Origin: Chitinophagales bacterium
Lineage (GTDB): Bacteria; Bacteroidota; Bacteroidia; Chitinophagales; JADIYW01
Reading direction: 5' to 3'
Assembly (NCBI GenBank): GCA_023957215.1
Contig: JAMLHH010000018.1
Span: forward strand, 1 to 62,441
DNA: 62,441 nt
The notes under the pieces are model-generated. The model worked only from the letters and a program-made list of their open reading frames with translations, searched no databases and was not told where the DNA came from. Below are positions 53,922-62,343 of this stretch, piece after piece; the stretch's first letter is position 1; every line of letters begins with the position of its first letter. Made by a program: the position numbers and the translations under genes.

Positions 53922-54917
53922 ATGATAGCAATCATACCGGTAGCGGGTGCAGGAACCAAGCTACGTCCACATACTTATACACAACCCAAGTCGTTGATTC
54001 CCATCGCAGGAAAGCCGTTAATAGGTTATATCATCGATCAGCTTTTAGACACCGGCGTGAAAGATTTTGTTTTTGTAATCGGTTATTTAGGGGATAAGGT
54101 GAGAGACTTTGTGGACAACACTTATCCTGAAATTCAAAAAACTTATGTCATTCAGCAAATGCGCGAAGGAGTGGGACATGCGATATGGTTAGCCGGTGAT
54201 AAAATAAAAGAAAATGATGATGCTATCATCATTTTTGGCGATACAATCATGGATATTGATTTAAAAAAGGTCATCCAATCCCAATATTCTGTCATCGGCG
54301 TAAAAAAAGTAAAAGATCCCCGGCTTTTCGGTGTGGCTAACTATGACAAAGATAGAAAGGTGACAAGTCTTTCTGAAAAACCTAAAATTCCCATGTCCAA
54401 TATGGCAATGGTCGGTCTATATATGATAAAAGATTTTAGCAAGTTATACGCCGCTCTTTCACATAATATCCAAAACGATATCCGATCTCACAATGAATTT
54501 TTTCTGACTGACGGACTGCAAAAAATGATTGATGATGGTGAAACTTTTATCGCAGAAGAAATAGAGAATTGGTATGATTGTGGACAAAAAGATGTCCTCC
54601 TGCAAATGAATAGAATCTTATTGAAAAAGTTTGCCAATCAAAGTAATATTTCCCAGCAACTTGAAAACTCCATTATCGTTCCTCCCGTCTATTTAGGTAA
54701 GAAAACGATTATTAAAAATTCTATCATAGGACCCAATGTCACTATCGGAAACGAAGCCACTATCGAATCTTCGATTTTACACGATTGTATTATCGGGAAT
54801 TATACACACTTGGACAATGTAACGCTGACAGATTCTTTGATAGGGAGTGATTCAAAAATTCATGGTGCGACCGAATCTTTGAGTGTCGGTGATAATACGG
54901 AGTTGGATTTTCGATAG
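53922..54917 (+). CDS. Sugar-phosphate nucleotidyltransferase with left-handed beta-helix tail
   Basis: 331 residues. The N-terminal nucleotidyltransferase domain begins IIPVAGAGTKLRPHTYTQPKSLIPIAGKPL, a glucose-1-phosphate thymidylyltransferase-like fingerprint with the activating K in QPKSL, and continues with IIFGDTIMDID and EIENWYDCGQ. The last ~80 residues are hexapeptide-like repeats (IIGPNVTIGNEATIESSILHDCIIGNYTHLDNV). It forms NDP-sugars from sugar-1-phosphate and NTP; GlcNAc, glucose or mannose are possible substrates. Probably feeds cell-surface glycan synthesis. Confidence 0.9.
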   Translation: MIAIIPVAGAGTKLRPHTYTQPKSLIPIAGKPLIGYIIDQLLDTGVKDFVFVIGYLGDKVRDFVDNTYPEIQKTYVIQQMREGVGHAIWLAGDKIKENDDAIIIFGDTIMDIDLKKVIQSQYSVIGVKKVKDPRLFGVANYDKDRKVTSLSEKPKIPMSNMAMVGLYMIKDFSKLYAALSHNIQNDIRSHNEFFLTDGLQKMIDDGETFIAEEIENWYDCGQKDVLLQMNRILLKKFANQSNISQQLENSIIVPPVYLGKKTIIKNSIIGPNVTIGNEATIESSILHDCIIGNYTHLDNVTLTDSLIGSDSKIHGATESLSVGDNTELDFR

Positions 54918-54922
54918 TTCTT

Positions 54923-54962
54923 CAATGTAACAATGTACCAATGTAACTATGTATCAATGAAA
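54923..54962 (+). repeat. Octamer tandem repeat (CAATGTAA-like, five copies)
   Basis: Five adjacent 8-mers of consensus CAATGTAA with one or two changes per copy, starting 6 bases after the nucleotidyltransferase stop. It occupies part of the 200-base gap before the frameshifted ATPase gene. Such degenerate blocks are simple repeats, comparable in style to the heptamers near the S23 cassette. Confidence 0.8.
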
Positions 54963-55049
54963 GGTGGTTTTGTGAGATAGATTTTTACCATATCGGCGTG
55001 GTATTTAATATTCAAATTTAAATAATGGCGTGATATTTAATATTTGAAG

Positions 55050-55057
55050 TATATTTG
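55050..55057 (+). promoter_or_regulatory. -7 element (TATATTTG) before the DUF4143 ATPase gene
   Basis: Exact TAnnTTTG match. The predicted start near 55061 lies just before the open frame that begins after the TAA at 55064, supporting an N-terminus upstream of TTG 55118 even though no ATG is present there. Confidence 0.45.
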
Positions 55058-55117
55058 TATCTGTAAATAAAAGCGAGAATTATTTCGGAATATATCTTAC
55101 AACTCAAAAAAAGTATA

Positions 55118-56161
55118 TTGGGTCGTATCATTGTATTGACCGGAGCCAGACAAATCGGTAAGACAGTATGTGCCAAGCAATGTTTTGACGATTACGCTTA
55201 TTTATCAATAGAAGACCCAATAAAAAGATCTTCGTTTTTGAAATTAAGTACAGAACAATGGGAGACACATTATCCGAAAGCGATATTAGATGAAGTTCAG
55301 AAAGAACCTCAATTAATCGAAAGTATTAAGTCTGTATATGATCAATATTCCAACCCAAGATATGCTCTTTTAAGCTCGAGTCAGTTTCTATTACTCCATA
55401 AAGTAAGAGAAAGCTTAGCCGGACGATGTGTCATTTTAGAAATGTTTCCCTTGACTTTACCGGAGATGTTGACAGAAAATGAGCATGATCCGGTTTTAAC
55501 ATCTTTCCTCATTGATTTTCTAAATAATAAGAGTACAAGCAACAAACTTTTACCCTCATTTATATTAGACGGTCATTATGCCCAAAAAATAACTACCTAT
55601 CATTTTTACCAAACATTTGGAGGATATCCGTTTCTCACACACAGTGAGTTAAATGATGACGAACGTTATATTTGGTTATCCAATTATGTAAAAACTTATT
55701 TAGAAAGAGATATCAGGGATTTGGCAAACTTTAGAGATTTAGAGTCCTTTATTAAACTTCAAAACTATTTAGCCAATTTAAGCGGAAAAATAGTCAACTA
55801 TTCTTCGGTGGCAAAAGAAGCCGGAATTTCAGTACCTACCGTTAAGAGATATATTCAATACATGGAAATTAGTTATCAGACAATCACTCTAAACGCTTGG
55901 TCTAAAAATCCTCTGAAAAGATTGATAAAATCACCCAAAATTCACTTTGTAGATTATGGCGTATTACAAGCTATTCTACAAAAAAAAGGATTGCCGTCCG
56001 GAAACGAATTTGAATCAATGATAGTATCAGAAATATACAAACAAATAAAAACCTATCAGTTGCCTGTTAAAGCTCTGGCATTTAAGAACCAACGGAAGAG
56101 AAATCGACTTACTATTGGAAAAAGAAGATGGATATATCGCAATAGAAATCAAGAAAGGTGA
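55118..56161 (+). CDS. AAA-family ATPase with DUF4143 domain (frameshifted, N-terminal portion)
   Basis: Walker A is GARQIGKT directly after the nominal TTG start, so translation from 55118 removes the normal N-terminus. In-frame upstream codons from ~55067 give ARIISEYILQLKKSIL, a fitting family start, but there is no ATG, GTG or TTG there. Walker B-like AILDEVQKEPQLI follows, then the winged-helix and DUF4143 region (VKTYLERDIRDLANFRDLESFIKLQNYLANLSG). Near 56073-56076 the frame shifts and the protein ends in an unrelated basic tail at 56161. The family is poorly defined; some members sit in toxin-antitoxin-like or repair loci. Confidence 0.75.
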   Translation: MGRIIVLTGARQIGKTVCAKQCFDDYAYLSIEDPIKRSSFLKLSTEQWETHYPKAILDEVQKEPQLIESIKSVYDQYSNPRYALLSSSQFLLLHKVRESLAGRCVILEMFPLTLPEMLTENEHDPVLTSFLIDFLNNKSTSNKLLPSFILDGHYAQKITTYHFYQTFGGYPFLTHSELNDDERYIWLSNYVKTYLERDIRDLANFRDLESFIKLQNYLANLSGKIVNYSSVAKEAGISVPTVKRYIQYMEISYQTITLNAWSKNPLKRLIKSPKIHFVDYGVLQAILQKKGLPSGNEFESMIVSEIYKQIKTYQLPVKALAFKNQRKRNRLTIGKRRWIYRNRNQER

Positions 56162-56315
56162 GCATATAAGAGAAAACGATGCAAGAAATTTTAATAGTCT
56201 GCAAGAAGTTTTAGACAAACCTGTTTTACACAATTTTATCCTCTCCAATGATATAGAAACAAAGCATTTCGATGATAAGACAAGTGCTATACATGCCGCC
56301 TATTTCCTAATGTAA
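56076..56315 (+). pseudogene. C-terminal remainder of the DUF4143 ATPase in a shifted frame
   Basis: From TGG 56076 this frame reads WHLRTNGREIDLLLEKEDGY, the nuclease-like end of DUF4143 proteins (NGREIDLLL and IAIEIKKGE), and then ENDARNFNSLQEV to TAA at 56315. Deleting a single base near 56072 would join it to the upstream frame as KLWHLRTNG. It has no start codon or ribosome signal of its own. Confidence 0.8.
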
Positions 56316-56482
56316 AACACCCAACAAGAAATCCAATAATAACATTTAAAACGCAGGTTTATCTCTTCTCTTCTCATCAACAATATCTCATACTACATTT
56401 GGATTCAATCTATTTAAACAAAAATCACTAATCCGTGACATCTCTATGACAAATGAATATGCCGAATAATAACATTATCAGC

Positions 56483-56490
56483 TAAATTTG
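56483..56490 (+). promoter_or_regulatory. -7 element (TAAATTTG) for the ccmE-ccmF operon
   Basis: Exact TAnnTTTG match, predicted leader ~20 nt to ATG 56514. Another TACATTTG lies at 56394-56401. The rest of the 198-base gap 56316-56513 is AT-rich and shows no other structure. Confidence 0.5.
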
Positions 56491-56513
56491 TCGGATATTC
56501 TAAATTTTCAACA

Positions 56514-56906
56514 ATGAAAAAGACACACATAATAGCACTCGTTTTTATTGCTGTCTTAGTGGGAATACTAATCAGTATGCTCGGCGATTTTAGCCGGTAT
56601 GAAACTTTTGATTCTCCCTATGCCCAAAAAGGAAATGAAATCAATGTCGTAGGTGTCTTGGATAAAAATGAAAAAATGGTATATGAGCCACTTATAGATC
56701 CCAATAAATTTACCTTTTACTTACAAGATGAAAACGGAGGAGTCAGAGAAGTCGTGTATAAAGGTGAAAAACCCCACGACTTTGAACGATCAGATAAAAT
56801 TGTCGTTACCGGCAAATTAGAGGGCGACCAATTCAAAGCCTCAAAAATTTTAATGAAATGCCCTTCGAAATACACCGAAGAGGCGAACCAAACCACATCT
56901 CTTTAA
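56514..56906 (+). CDS. ccmE: Cytochrome c maturation protein CcmE, Cys-type
   Basis: 130 residues. One N-terminal membrane anchor (about 5-22, HIIALVFIAVLVGILIS) is followed by the CcmE beta-barrel (VVGVLDKNEKMVYEPL..., KFTFYLQDENGGVREVVYKGEKPHDFERSDKIVVTGKLEGDQFKASKIL). The usual heme-binding His of the HxxxY motif is absent; the position is C116 in KCPSKY, giving a C116-x3-Y120 motif as in the Cys-type CcmE of some archaea and deltaproteobacteria. It takes heme from CcmCD and passes it on during c-type cytochrome assembly. It precedes ccmF by 7 bases. Confidence 0.9.
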   Translation: MKKTHIIALVFIAVLVGILISMLGDFSRYETFDSPYAQKGNEINVVGVLDKNEKMVYEPLIDPNKFTFYLQDENGGVREVVYKGEKPHDFERSDKIVVTGKLEGDQFKASKILMKCPSKYTEEANQTTSL

Positions 56907-56913
56907 TTAGTAT

Positions 56914-59358
56914 ATGGATATTTACGCTGAAGGAACTAATCTGATATTTGGTCAGATAGGTCATTTTTTATTAATTGTTTCGTTTGTCGCAGGTATGGCA
57001 GCCGGACTATCTTATTACCTTGCCGTCAAAAATTCTGCTAACACTGAAAAGAATCTATCATGGATCAATAGCGGAAGAAAATGGTTTATCGTTCATGGAT
57101 TTGCAACAATAGGGACTGCCATCATCCTTACATTGATGATACACCAGCACCTGTTTGAATACAGATATGTGTATCAACATTCCTCCAAACAATTACCGAT
57201 GAGGTATCTTTTTGCCGCTTTCTGGGAAGGCCAAGAAGGCAGTACACTTTTGTGGATGTTTTGGCACAGCATTATCGGTTTTGTACTCATATTTAGAGCA
57301 AAAAAATGGGAAGCGCCCGTTATGACTATCCTTGCCTTGGCACAGATCATGCTTGTATCTATGGAACTCGGATTCCATTTTAAAATACCAAGTATAGACA
57401 TAGATTTTTCACCTTTCTTCTTTTCTTTCAATTGGGTGGACTATAAGATGGGCAGTAATCCTTTTGCCTTGGCAAAAGATGTGATGACACTTCCTGTGTT
57501 TTCTATAGATCCCAATTTCGTTTTTGAAGACGGCAACGGCTTAAATCCTCTTCTTCAAAACTATTGGATGGTCATACATCCGCCTACATTGTTCTTTGGT
57601 TTTGCATGTACGACAGTTCCTTTTGCTTATGCACTTTCTTCATTGTGGTTGAGAAATTACAACGATTGGTTGCAGCCGGCAATCAGATGGACTTTATTTA
57701 CATTGATGATATTGGGTACCGGCATTATGTTAGGTGGTCTTTGGGCGTATGAAGCATTGAGCTTCGGTGGTTTTTGGGCTTGGGATCCGGTCGAAAATGC
57801 GTCCTTAGTTCCTTGGTTGTTTTTGGCAGCGGGATTACACACAGCATTGATTTATAAATACAGTCGATATTCATTAGTACCAACCTATTTATTCTTGCTT
57901 GCAGGCATGATTTTTACCTTATATTCCAGCTTTATGACCAAGAGCGGTGTATTGGGAGAGTCATCAGTACACTCATTTACAGACATGGGAATGTCTGCAC
58001 AATTAGTAATTTCTATCTTTGTATTTCTACTTCCTGCTCTTTGGCTATTCTTTAAAAGATATAAAGAACTACCGGGTAAAAAAGATGAAGAGGCTGTTTC
58101 ATCCAGAGAGTTTTGGATGTTTATCGGCTCCTTGGTATTCTTGGTTTCAGCCTTGCACATCATCATTTTTACTTCTTTTCCCGTTATCAATAAAATCATC
58201 GGGACTAAAATTGCGCCACCCGATATCGCACATTACAACAGTGTAGAAATTTGGGTAGCCATCATGTTGCTCATCGGAACGGCAATCACCCAATATTTTT
58301 CATATAAACAAACCAATATTCAGCGACTACTAAAAAATGCCATAGGTAGCCTATTGGTTTCCATTGCAATAGCGACTCCCATTATTTACTATTTCAAGTT
58401 TTATCGTTTGGATTTCTTACTGCTCGCCGTGACATCTGTCTATGCAGTCATTGGGAATGCACATTATATGTTTAGAAACCTGAAAGGCAGAATGTTACAC
58501 ATTGGAGGTTCGGTCACACATTTGGGTTTTGGATTGTTTATGTTGGGTATCCTGATTTCACAAGGTCGCCAACATGTCGTTTCTTTAAACAAGTACGGTA
58601 TCAACTACGGTGACAGCTTTACCGAAGAAGAAAATGCAGAAAATATCCTCCTCTATAAAAATGAACCTCAAATGATGAGTGGTTACAAAGTGACTTATAT
58701 CGGAGACTCTGCTGCATTGCCCAATATGTACTTTAAGGTACTTTACCAAAAATTTGACAAAAACAACCATTTGGAGGATTCTTTCGTCTTAACTCCCAAT
58801 GTACAATTCAATAAGACGATGGGGAATGTACCCAATCCTTCCACCCATAAGACATTTGCAAGAGATTTATACACCCACATCACAACGGCTCCTCTCAACG
58901 ATGATGGTACCGAAACCGATACCTTATTGACCGAGTCGAAGAAAGTGGGTATTGGCGATACTGTATTTGCTTCCAGGTCTTTTGCAATCTTTGAATCTTT
59001 GGATCCTAATCCGAAACTAGAGGACATTGAACTACAAAAAGGAGATATCGCTATAGGTGCAAAATTGAGATTGTACAAAGTAGATACGAGCTATACGATA
59101 GAACCGGTCTATTTCATCAGAGATTTGGTAGCTGCATCTATTCCTGTAAAAATTGATGACATAGATGTCAGTTTCTCTCTGTCAAAGATTTTTCCGCAAG
59201 AAAACAAAGTGGAGATTACGGTCGAGCAGAAGTTGAGGAAATTCATCATTATGAAAGCCATCATTTTTCCTTTCATCAATCTGGCTTGGTTAGGTTTTTC
59301 TTTGATGTTTGTAGGAATTGCTTTGAGTCTTAGAAAACGATTGATAGAGAAAAAATAA
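56914..59358 (+). CDS. ccmF: CcmF-like cytochrome c heme lyase subunit
   Basis: 814 residues with about 15 hydrophobic segments. The WWD heme-handling domain is clear: GGFWAWDPVENASLVPWL (285-302), preceded by the periplasmic His loop VIHPPTLFFG (220-229) and FWEGQEGSTLLW (103-114). It attaches heme to apocytochrome c in the periplasm. A soluble region of ~180 residues (~600-780) separates the last membrane helices. It lies directly after the Cys-type ccmE and 4 bases before a DUF2520 gene, in one transcription unit. Confidence 0.92.
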   Translation: MDIYAEGTNLIFGQIGHFLLIVSFVAGMAAGLSYYLAVKNSANTEKNLSWINSGRKWFIVHGFATIGTAIILTLMIHQHLFEYRYVYQHSSKQLPMRYLFAAFWEGQEGSTLLWMFWHSIIGFVLIFRAKKWEAPVMTILALAQIMLVSMELGFHFKIPSIDIDFSPFFFSFNWVDYKMGSNPFALAKDVMTLPVFSIDPNFVFEDGNGLNPLLQNYWMVIHPPTLFFGFACTTVPFAYALSSLWLRNYNDWLQPAIRWTLFTLMILGTGIMLGGLWAYEALSFGGFWAWDPVENASLVPWLFLAAGLHTALIYKYSRYSLVPTYLFLLAGMIFTLYSSFMTKSGVLGESSVHSFTDMGMSAQLVISIFVFLLPALWLFFKRYKELPGKKDEEAVSSREFWMFIGSLVFLVSALHIIIFTSFPVINKIIGTKIAPPDIAHYNSVEIWVAIMLLIGTAITQYFSYKQTNIQRLLKNAIGSLLVSIAIATPIIYYFKFYRLDFLLLAVTSVYAVIGNAHYMFRNLKGRMLHIGGSVTHLGFGLFMLGILISQGRQHVVSLNKYGINYGDSFTEEENAENILLYKNEPQMMSGYKVTYIGDSAALPNMYFKVLYQKFDKNNHLEDSFVLTPNVQFNKTMGNVPNPSTHKTFARDLYTHITTAPLNDDGTETDTLLTESKKVGIGDTVFASRSFAIFESLDPNPKLEDIELQKGDIAIGAKLRLYKVDTSYTIEPVYFIRDLVAASIPVKIDDIDVSFSLSKIFPQENKVEITVEQKLRKFIIMKAIIFPFINLAWLGFSLMFVGIALSLRKRLIEKK

Positions 59359-59362
59359 GAGA

Positions 59363-60163
59363 ATGCCCTCAGCGGTAAAAAGCATTGTCATTATTGGTAG
59401 TGGAAATGTGGCAAGTATCTTTGGCAGATGCTTTTATGAGCAAGGTTTTGAAATCAGGCAGATTGTTTCACGAAATAAAGATCATGCACATTCATTGGCA
59501 AAAGACTTAGACTGTCATCACTCTACCCACCAGTTTCACCGTATCGTCAAAGATGCAGATTTGTATTTGATAGCTGTCAAGGACGATGCCATAAAAAGTG
59601 TAGTGACCGACCTACCTCTATTAGAGGGAATCGTCGTCCATTGTTCGGGAGCTACTTCAATTTCTACATTGGCAAAATTTCAGAATGCAGGTATTTTTTA
59701 CCCTTTACAGACTTTCACAAAAGGTAGAAATATACCTCTGCAACAAGTCCCTTTTCTAATAGACGGCAGCAATCAAAAGACCATTGATACACTATTCAAC
59801 TTGGGAAAATCAATAAGTAGTCAGGTATATCTGCTCGATGATGAGCAAAGGGAAAAAGCGCATCTGATAGCCGTCATATTCAACAATTTTATCAATCATC
59901 TGATCACTTTGGGAGATGATTTGGCAAAAACTTATCAACTACCATCACAAATGTTTAATACTTTGTTAAAAGAAACTGTTGATAAAGCTGTATCTTTGGA
60001 GTCTGAAAATGCACAAACCGGTCCGGCAAAAAGAAATGACACACAAACTATACAGAAACACCTTAAATTAATCGAAGATGCCCATCATTATACTCTTTTA
60101 TCTTTATATCAAACATTATCGAAAAGCATCCAAGAAAGATTCCATCAGGCTGAATCTGAGTAA
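59363..60163 (+). CDS. DUF2520 / Rossmann-like NADP-binding protein
   Basis: 266 residues. The N-terminal nucleotide-binding loop IVIIGSGNVASIFGRCF (9-25) and AVKDDAIKSVV strand indicate an NADP-dependent pyrroline-5-carboxylate reductase/6PGDH-like fold; the C-terminal helical part (DDEQREKAHLIAVIFNNFINHLITLGDDL..., NAQTGPAKRNDTQTIQKHL) is that of DUF2520 proteins. The reaction is unknown; suggested relatives act in coenzyme A or amino acid metabolism. Operon with ccmF. Confidence 0.88.
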   Translation: MPSAVKSIVIIGSGNVASIFGRCFYEQGFEIRQIVSRNKDHAHSLAKDLDCHHSTHQFHRIVKDADLYLIAVKDDAIKSVVTDLPLLEGIVVHCSGATSISTLAKFQNAGIFYPLQTFTKGRNIPLQQVPFLIDGSNQKTIDTLFNLGKSISSQVYLLDDEQREKAHLIAVIFNNFINHLITLGDDLAKTYQLPSQMFNTLLKETVDKAVSLESENAQTGPAKRNDTQTIQKHLKLIEDAHHYTLLSLYQTLSKSIQERFHQAESE

Positions 60164-60191
60164 AATAAGGTCTAAGTAAAAAAGAATAGAA

Positions 60192-61343
60192 ATGAGTTTT
60201 ATACACGCATCTATCTTTTATATCCATATCAAAACATTTGTCAAAATCGTCTATTTGCAATGTATCAAGCATTTTAGCATCAGAAGATTTTTATTTACCC
60301 TTCTCTTTGTTATTCTGTTTGTATTTGTTTCTTTCATCGTGATGGCGACAAGATTTTTAGACGAAATATTTTTCCCCAATTACAGAAAAATAAATATCAA
60401 AGAACCTATTTTTATCATCGCCAATCCGAGAAGCGGCACGACTTTTTTACATCGATTATTTTGCTTAGACCAAGAAAAATATGGCTATACTTTGCTTTAT
60501 CACACTATATTGCCGTCTATCACCATCTTCAAAATCATTGATATCTTTGGAGCGATAGATAAAAAAATCGGTCATCCTTTGCGCAAAACATTTGACTACT
60601 TGGATGGTCTGTTTTTTAAAGGTTGGGAAGAGATACATCCGATGGGTTTTAACAAATCCGAAGAAGACGAAGGTACATTTATTTTTACCTTGATTACCAG
60701 CGGTATTTTTTTGCTGTGTCCTTTTATGGATGAAATAGACTATGTCAAATTTCCCGATTTGATGTCCGAAAAAGAAAGAGAAAAACTATCCCAGTATTAC
60801 AAAGCTTCCATACAAAGATTTATGTATTCCTTTGGTATGGATAAGATTTTCCTTTCAAAAAATGTCATGTCCACCGGCAGACTCAATACAATTATCGATT
60901 TATTCCCGGATACAAAAATTGTGTATATCGTGAGAAGTCCTTACAAAGCCGTCCCCTCTTTTATCAGTATGTTTTCGGCAGCTTGGAAAGCCCATAGTCC
61001 TGAGATTCCCGAAAACTCCAAATACCACAGAGCTTGGGGAGAATTGGCAATGGACTATTATCTTTATTTTCATGAGCATATCAAAAGACTGCCTCAAAAT
61101 CAATGGTACACTTTGAAGTATGAAGACTTGGTCGAAAATCCCGAAAAAGAAATGATCGAAATCTACCGGCATTTTAATTTATCTATTGGCACAGATTTTG
61201 AGCTGAAACTTAGAAATACATCTAAAAGATCAAAGTCATATCAAAGTACGCATCAATACTCACTGGAACAGTACGGGTTGTCAAAAAACGAGGTGCTTGA
61301 CAGACTGGAGGCTATATTTGACAAGTATAGTTTTGAGAAATAA
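60192..61343 (+). CDS. Membrane-anchored sulfotransferase family protein
   Basis: 383 residues. One hydrophobic segment (about 33-51, FLFTLLFVILFVFVSFIVM) precedes a sulfotransferase domain. The PAPS 5'-phosphosulfate loop is NPRSGTTFLHRLF (78-90), and the 3'-phosphate loop is represented by VYIVRSPYKAVPSFISMF. The conserved KYEDLVENPEKEMIEIYRHF near the end completes the family pattern. It should transfer sulfate from PAPS to an alcohol or sugar; the acceptor is unknown. It starts 28 bases after the DUF2520 gene. Confidence 0.88.
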   Translation: MSFIHASIFYIHIKTFVKIVYLQCIKHFSIRRFLFTLLFVILFVFVSFIVMATRFLDEIFFPNYRKINIKEPIFIIANPRSGTTFLHRLFCLDQEKYGYTLLYHTILPSITIFKIIDIFGAIDKKIGHPLRKTFDYLDGLFFKGWEEIHPMGFNKSEEDEGTFIFTLITSGIFLLCPFMDEIDYVKFPDLMSEKEREKLSQYYKASIQRFMYSFGMDKIFLSKNVMSTGRLNTIIDLFPDTKIVYIVRSPYKAVPSFISMFSAAWKAHSPEIPENSKYHRAWGELAMDYYLYFHEHIKRLPQNQWYTLKYEDLVENPEKEMIEIYRHFNLSIGTDFELKLRNTSKRSKSYQSTHQYSLEQYGLSKNEVLDRLEAIFDKYSFEK

Positions 61344-61376
61344 TTTATCCTTTCATTTAAAAAATCTTAGAAATTT

Positions 61377-62264
61377 ATGAGAAAAATCCATTTATCTCTG
61401 ACAGTAATGATTGCATTGCTCGTCGGAACTTCTTGTGTAAGCAAAAAAACTTTTCGCGCAGAGGCTGCAAAATTAGACAATCTGCAAACCACCTATTCAG
61501 GACTTCAAGCAGATTTTAGAAACTGCCAGACGGCCAAAGATGAAGCCAACAAAAAAGCTTCAGATTTAGAACTCCAAAACAAAGGTCTTCTCAACAAAAT
61601 TGATGGACTCAACAGTCAGATTGACTACCTAAAAGAAAACAACAGCACTGTATTAAAACAGCTCAGTGATTTATCCGTCATTTCTTCTTCTCAGGCTGAA
61701 AGCATCAAAAAATCTTTGGACAATATCGGTTCAAAAGATATGTATATCAAAGATTTACAATCTGCTATTGCCAGAAAAGACTCTCTCAACATGGCTTTGG
61801 TGATGAACCTAAAAGGTGTACTCAACGATATCAATGATTCTGATGTAGAAATCAAAGTAGAAAAGAGTGCTGTCTATATTTCGATATCCGACAAACTGTT
61901 GTTTAACAGTGGAAGCTATGAAGTGACGAGTAAAGCGATGACTGTATTGGGGAAAGTGGCAAAAGTATTACAAAACCAGCCTAATATTGAATTTATTGTG
62001 GAAGGTCATACCGATACGGTTCCTATCAAGACGGCTGCTATCAAAGACAACTGGGATTTATCTGTTTTGAGAGCTACTTCTGTTGTCAGAATCTTACAAA
62101 ACAATTTTGGTCTTGATCCTGCCCGTATGACCGCCGGAGGTAGAAGCCAATATGTACCTGTTGCAAGCAATTCTACTGCTGATGGTAGAGCTAAAAACCG
62201 TAGAACCAGAATTGTGATTTTACCTCAGTTAGATCAATTCTTCCAGTTGCTGGAAAATAAGTAG
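61377..62264 (+). CDS. OmpA-family lipoprotein
   Basis: 295 residues. Lipobox GTSC (C20), a long coiled-coil region (~28-150, KLDNLQTTYSGLQADFRN... QNKGLLNKIDGLNSQIDYLKENN) and a C-terminal OmpA domain with GHTDTVP (210-216) and NWDLSVLRATSVVRIL for peptidoglycan (DAP) binding. Such proteins tether the outer membrane to the wall. It is followed by a strong terminator and appears to be a single unit. Confidence 0.93.
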   Translation: MRKIHLSLTVMIALLVGTSCVSKKTFRAEAAKLDNLQTTYSGLQADFRNCQTAKDEANKKASDLELQNKGLLNKIDGLNSQIDYLKENNSTVLKQLSDLSVISSSQAESIKKSLDNIGSKDMYIKDLQSAIARKDSLNMALVMNLKGVLNDINDSDVEIKVEKSAVYISISDKLLFNSGSYEVTSKAMTVLGKVAKVLQNQPNIEFIVEGHTDTVPIKTAAIKDNWDLSVLRATSVVRILQNNFGLDPARMTAGGRSQYVPVASNSTADGRAKNRRTRIVILPQLDQFFQLLENK

Positions 62265-62286
62265 GTGATACCTTATTCTATTGATA

Positions 62287-62320
62287 AAAAAGGCTGTCCG
62301 GATTTTCGGACAGCCTTTTT
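62287..62320. terminator. Bidirectional terminator after the OmpA-family gene
   Basis: AAAAAGGCTGTCCG pairs with CGGACAGCCTTTTT around GATTTT, a 14-bp stem with A and T runs on both sides. It separates the OmpA gene from the convergent minus-strand gene that ends at 62344. Confidence 0.92.
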
Positions 62321-62343
62321 AAGTTATTCTACCAATTGTTTTT

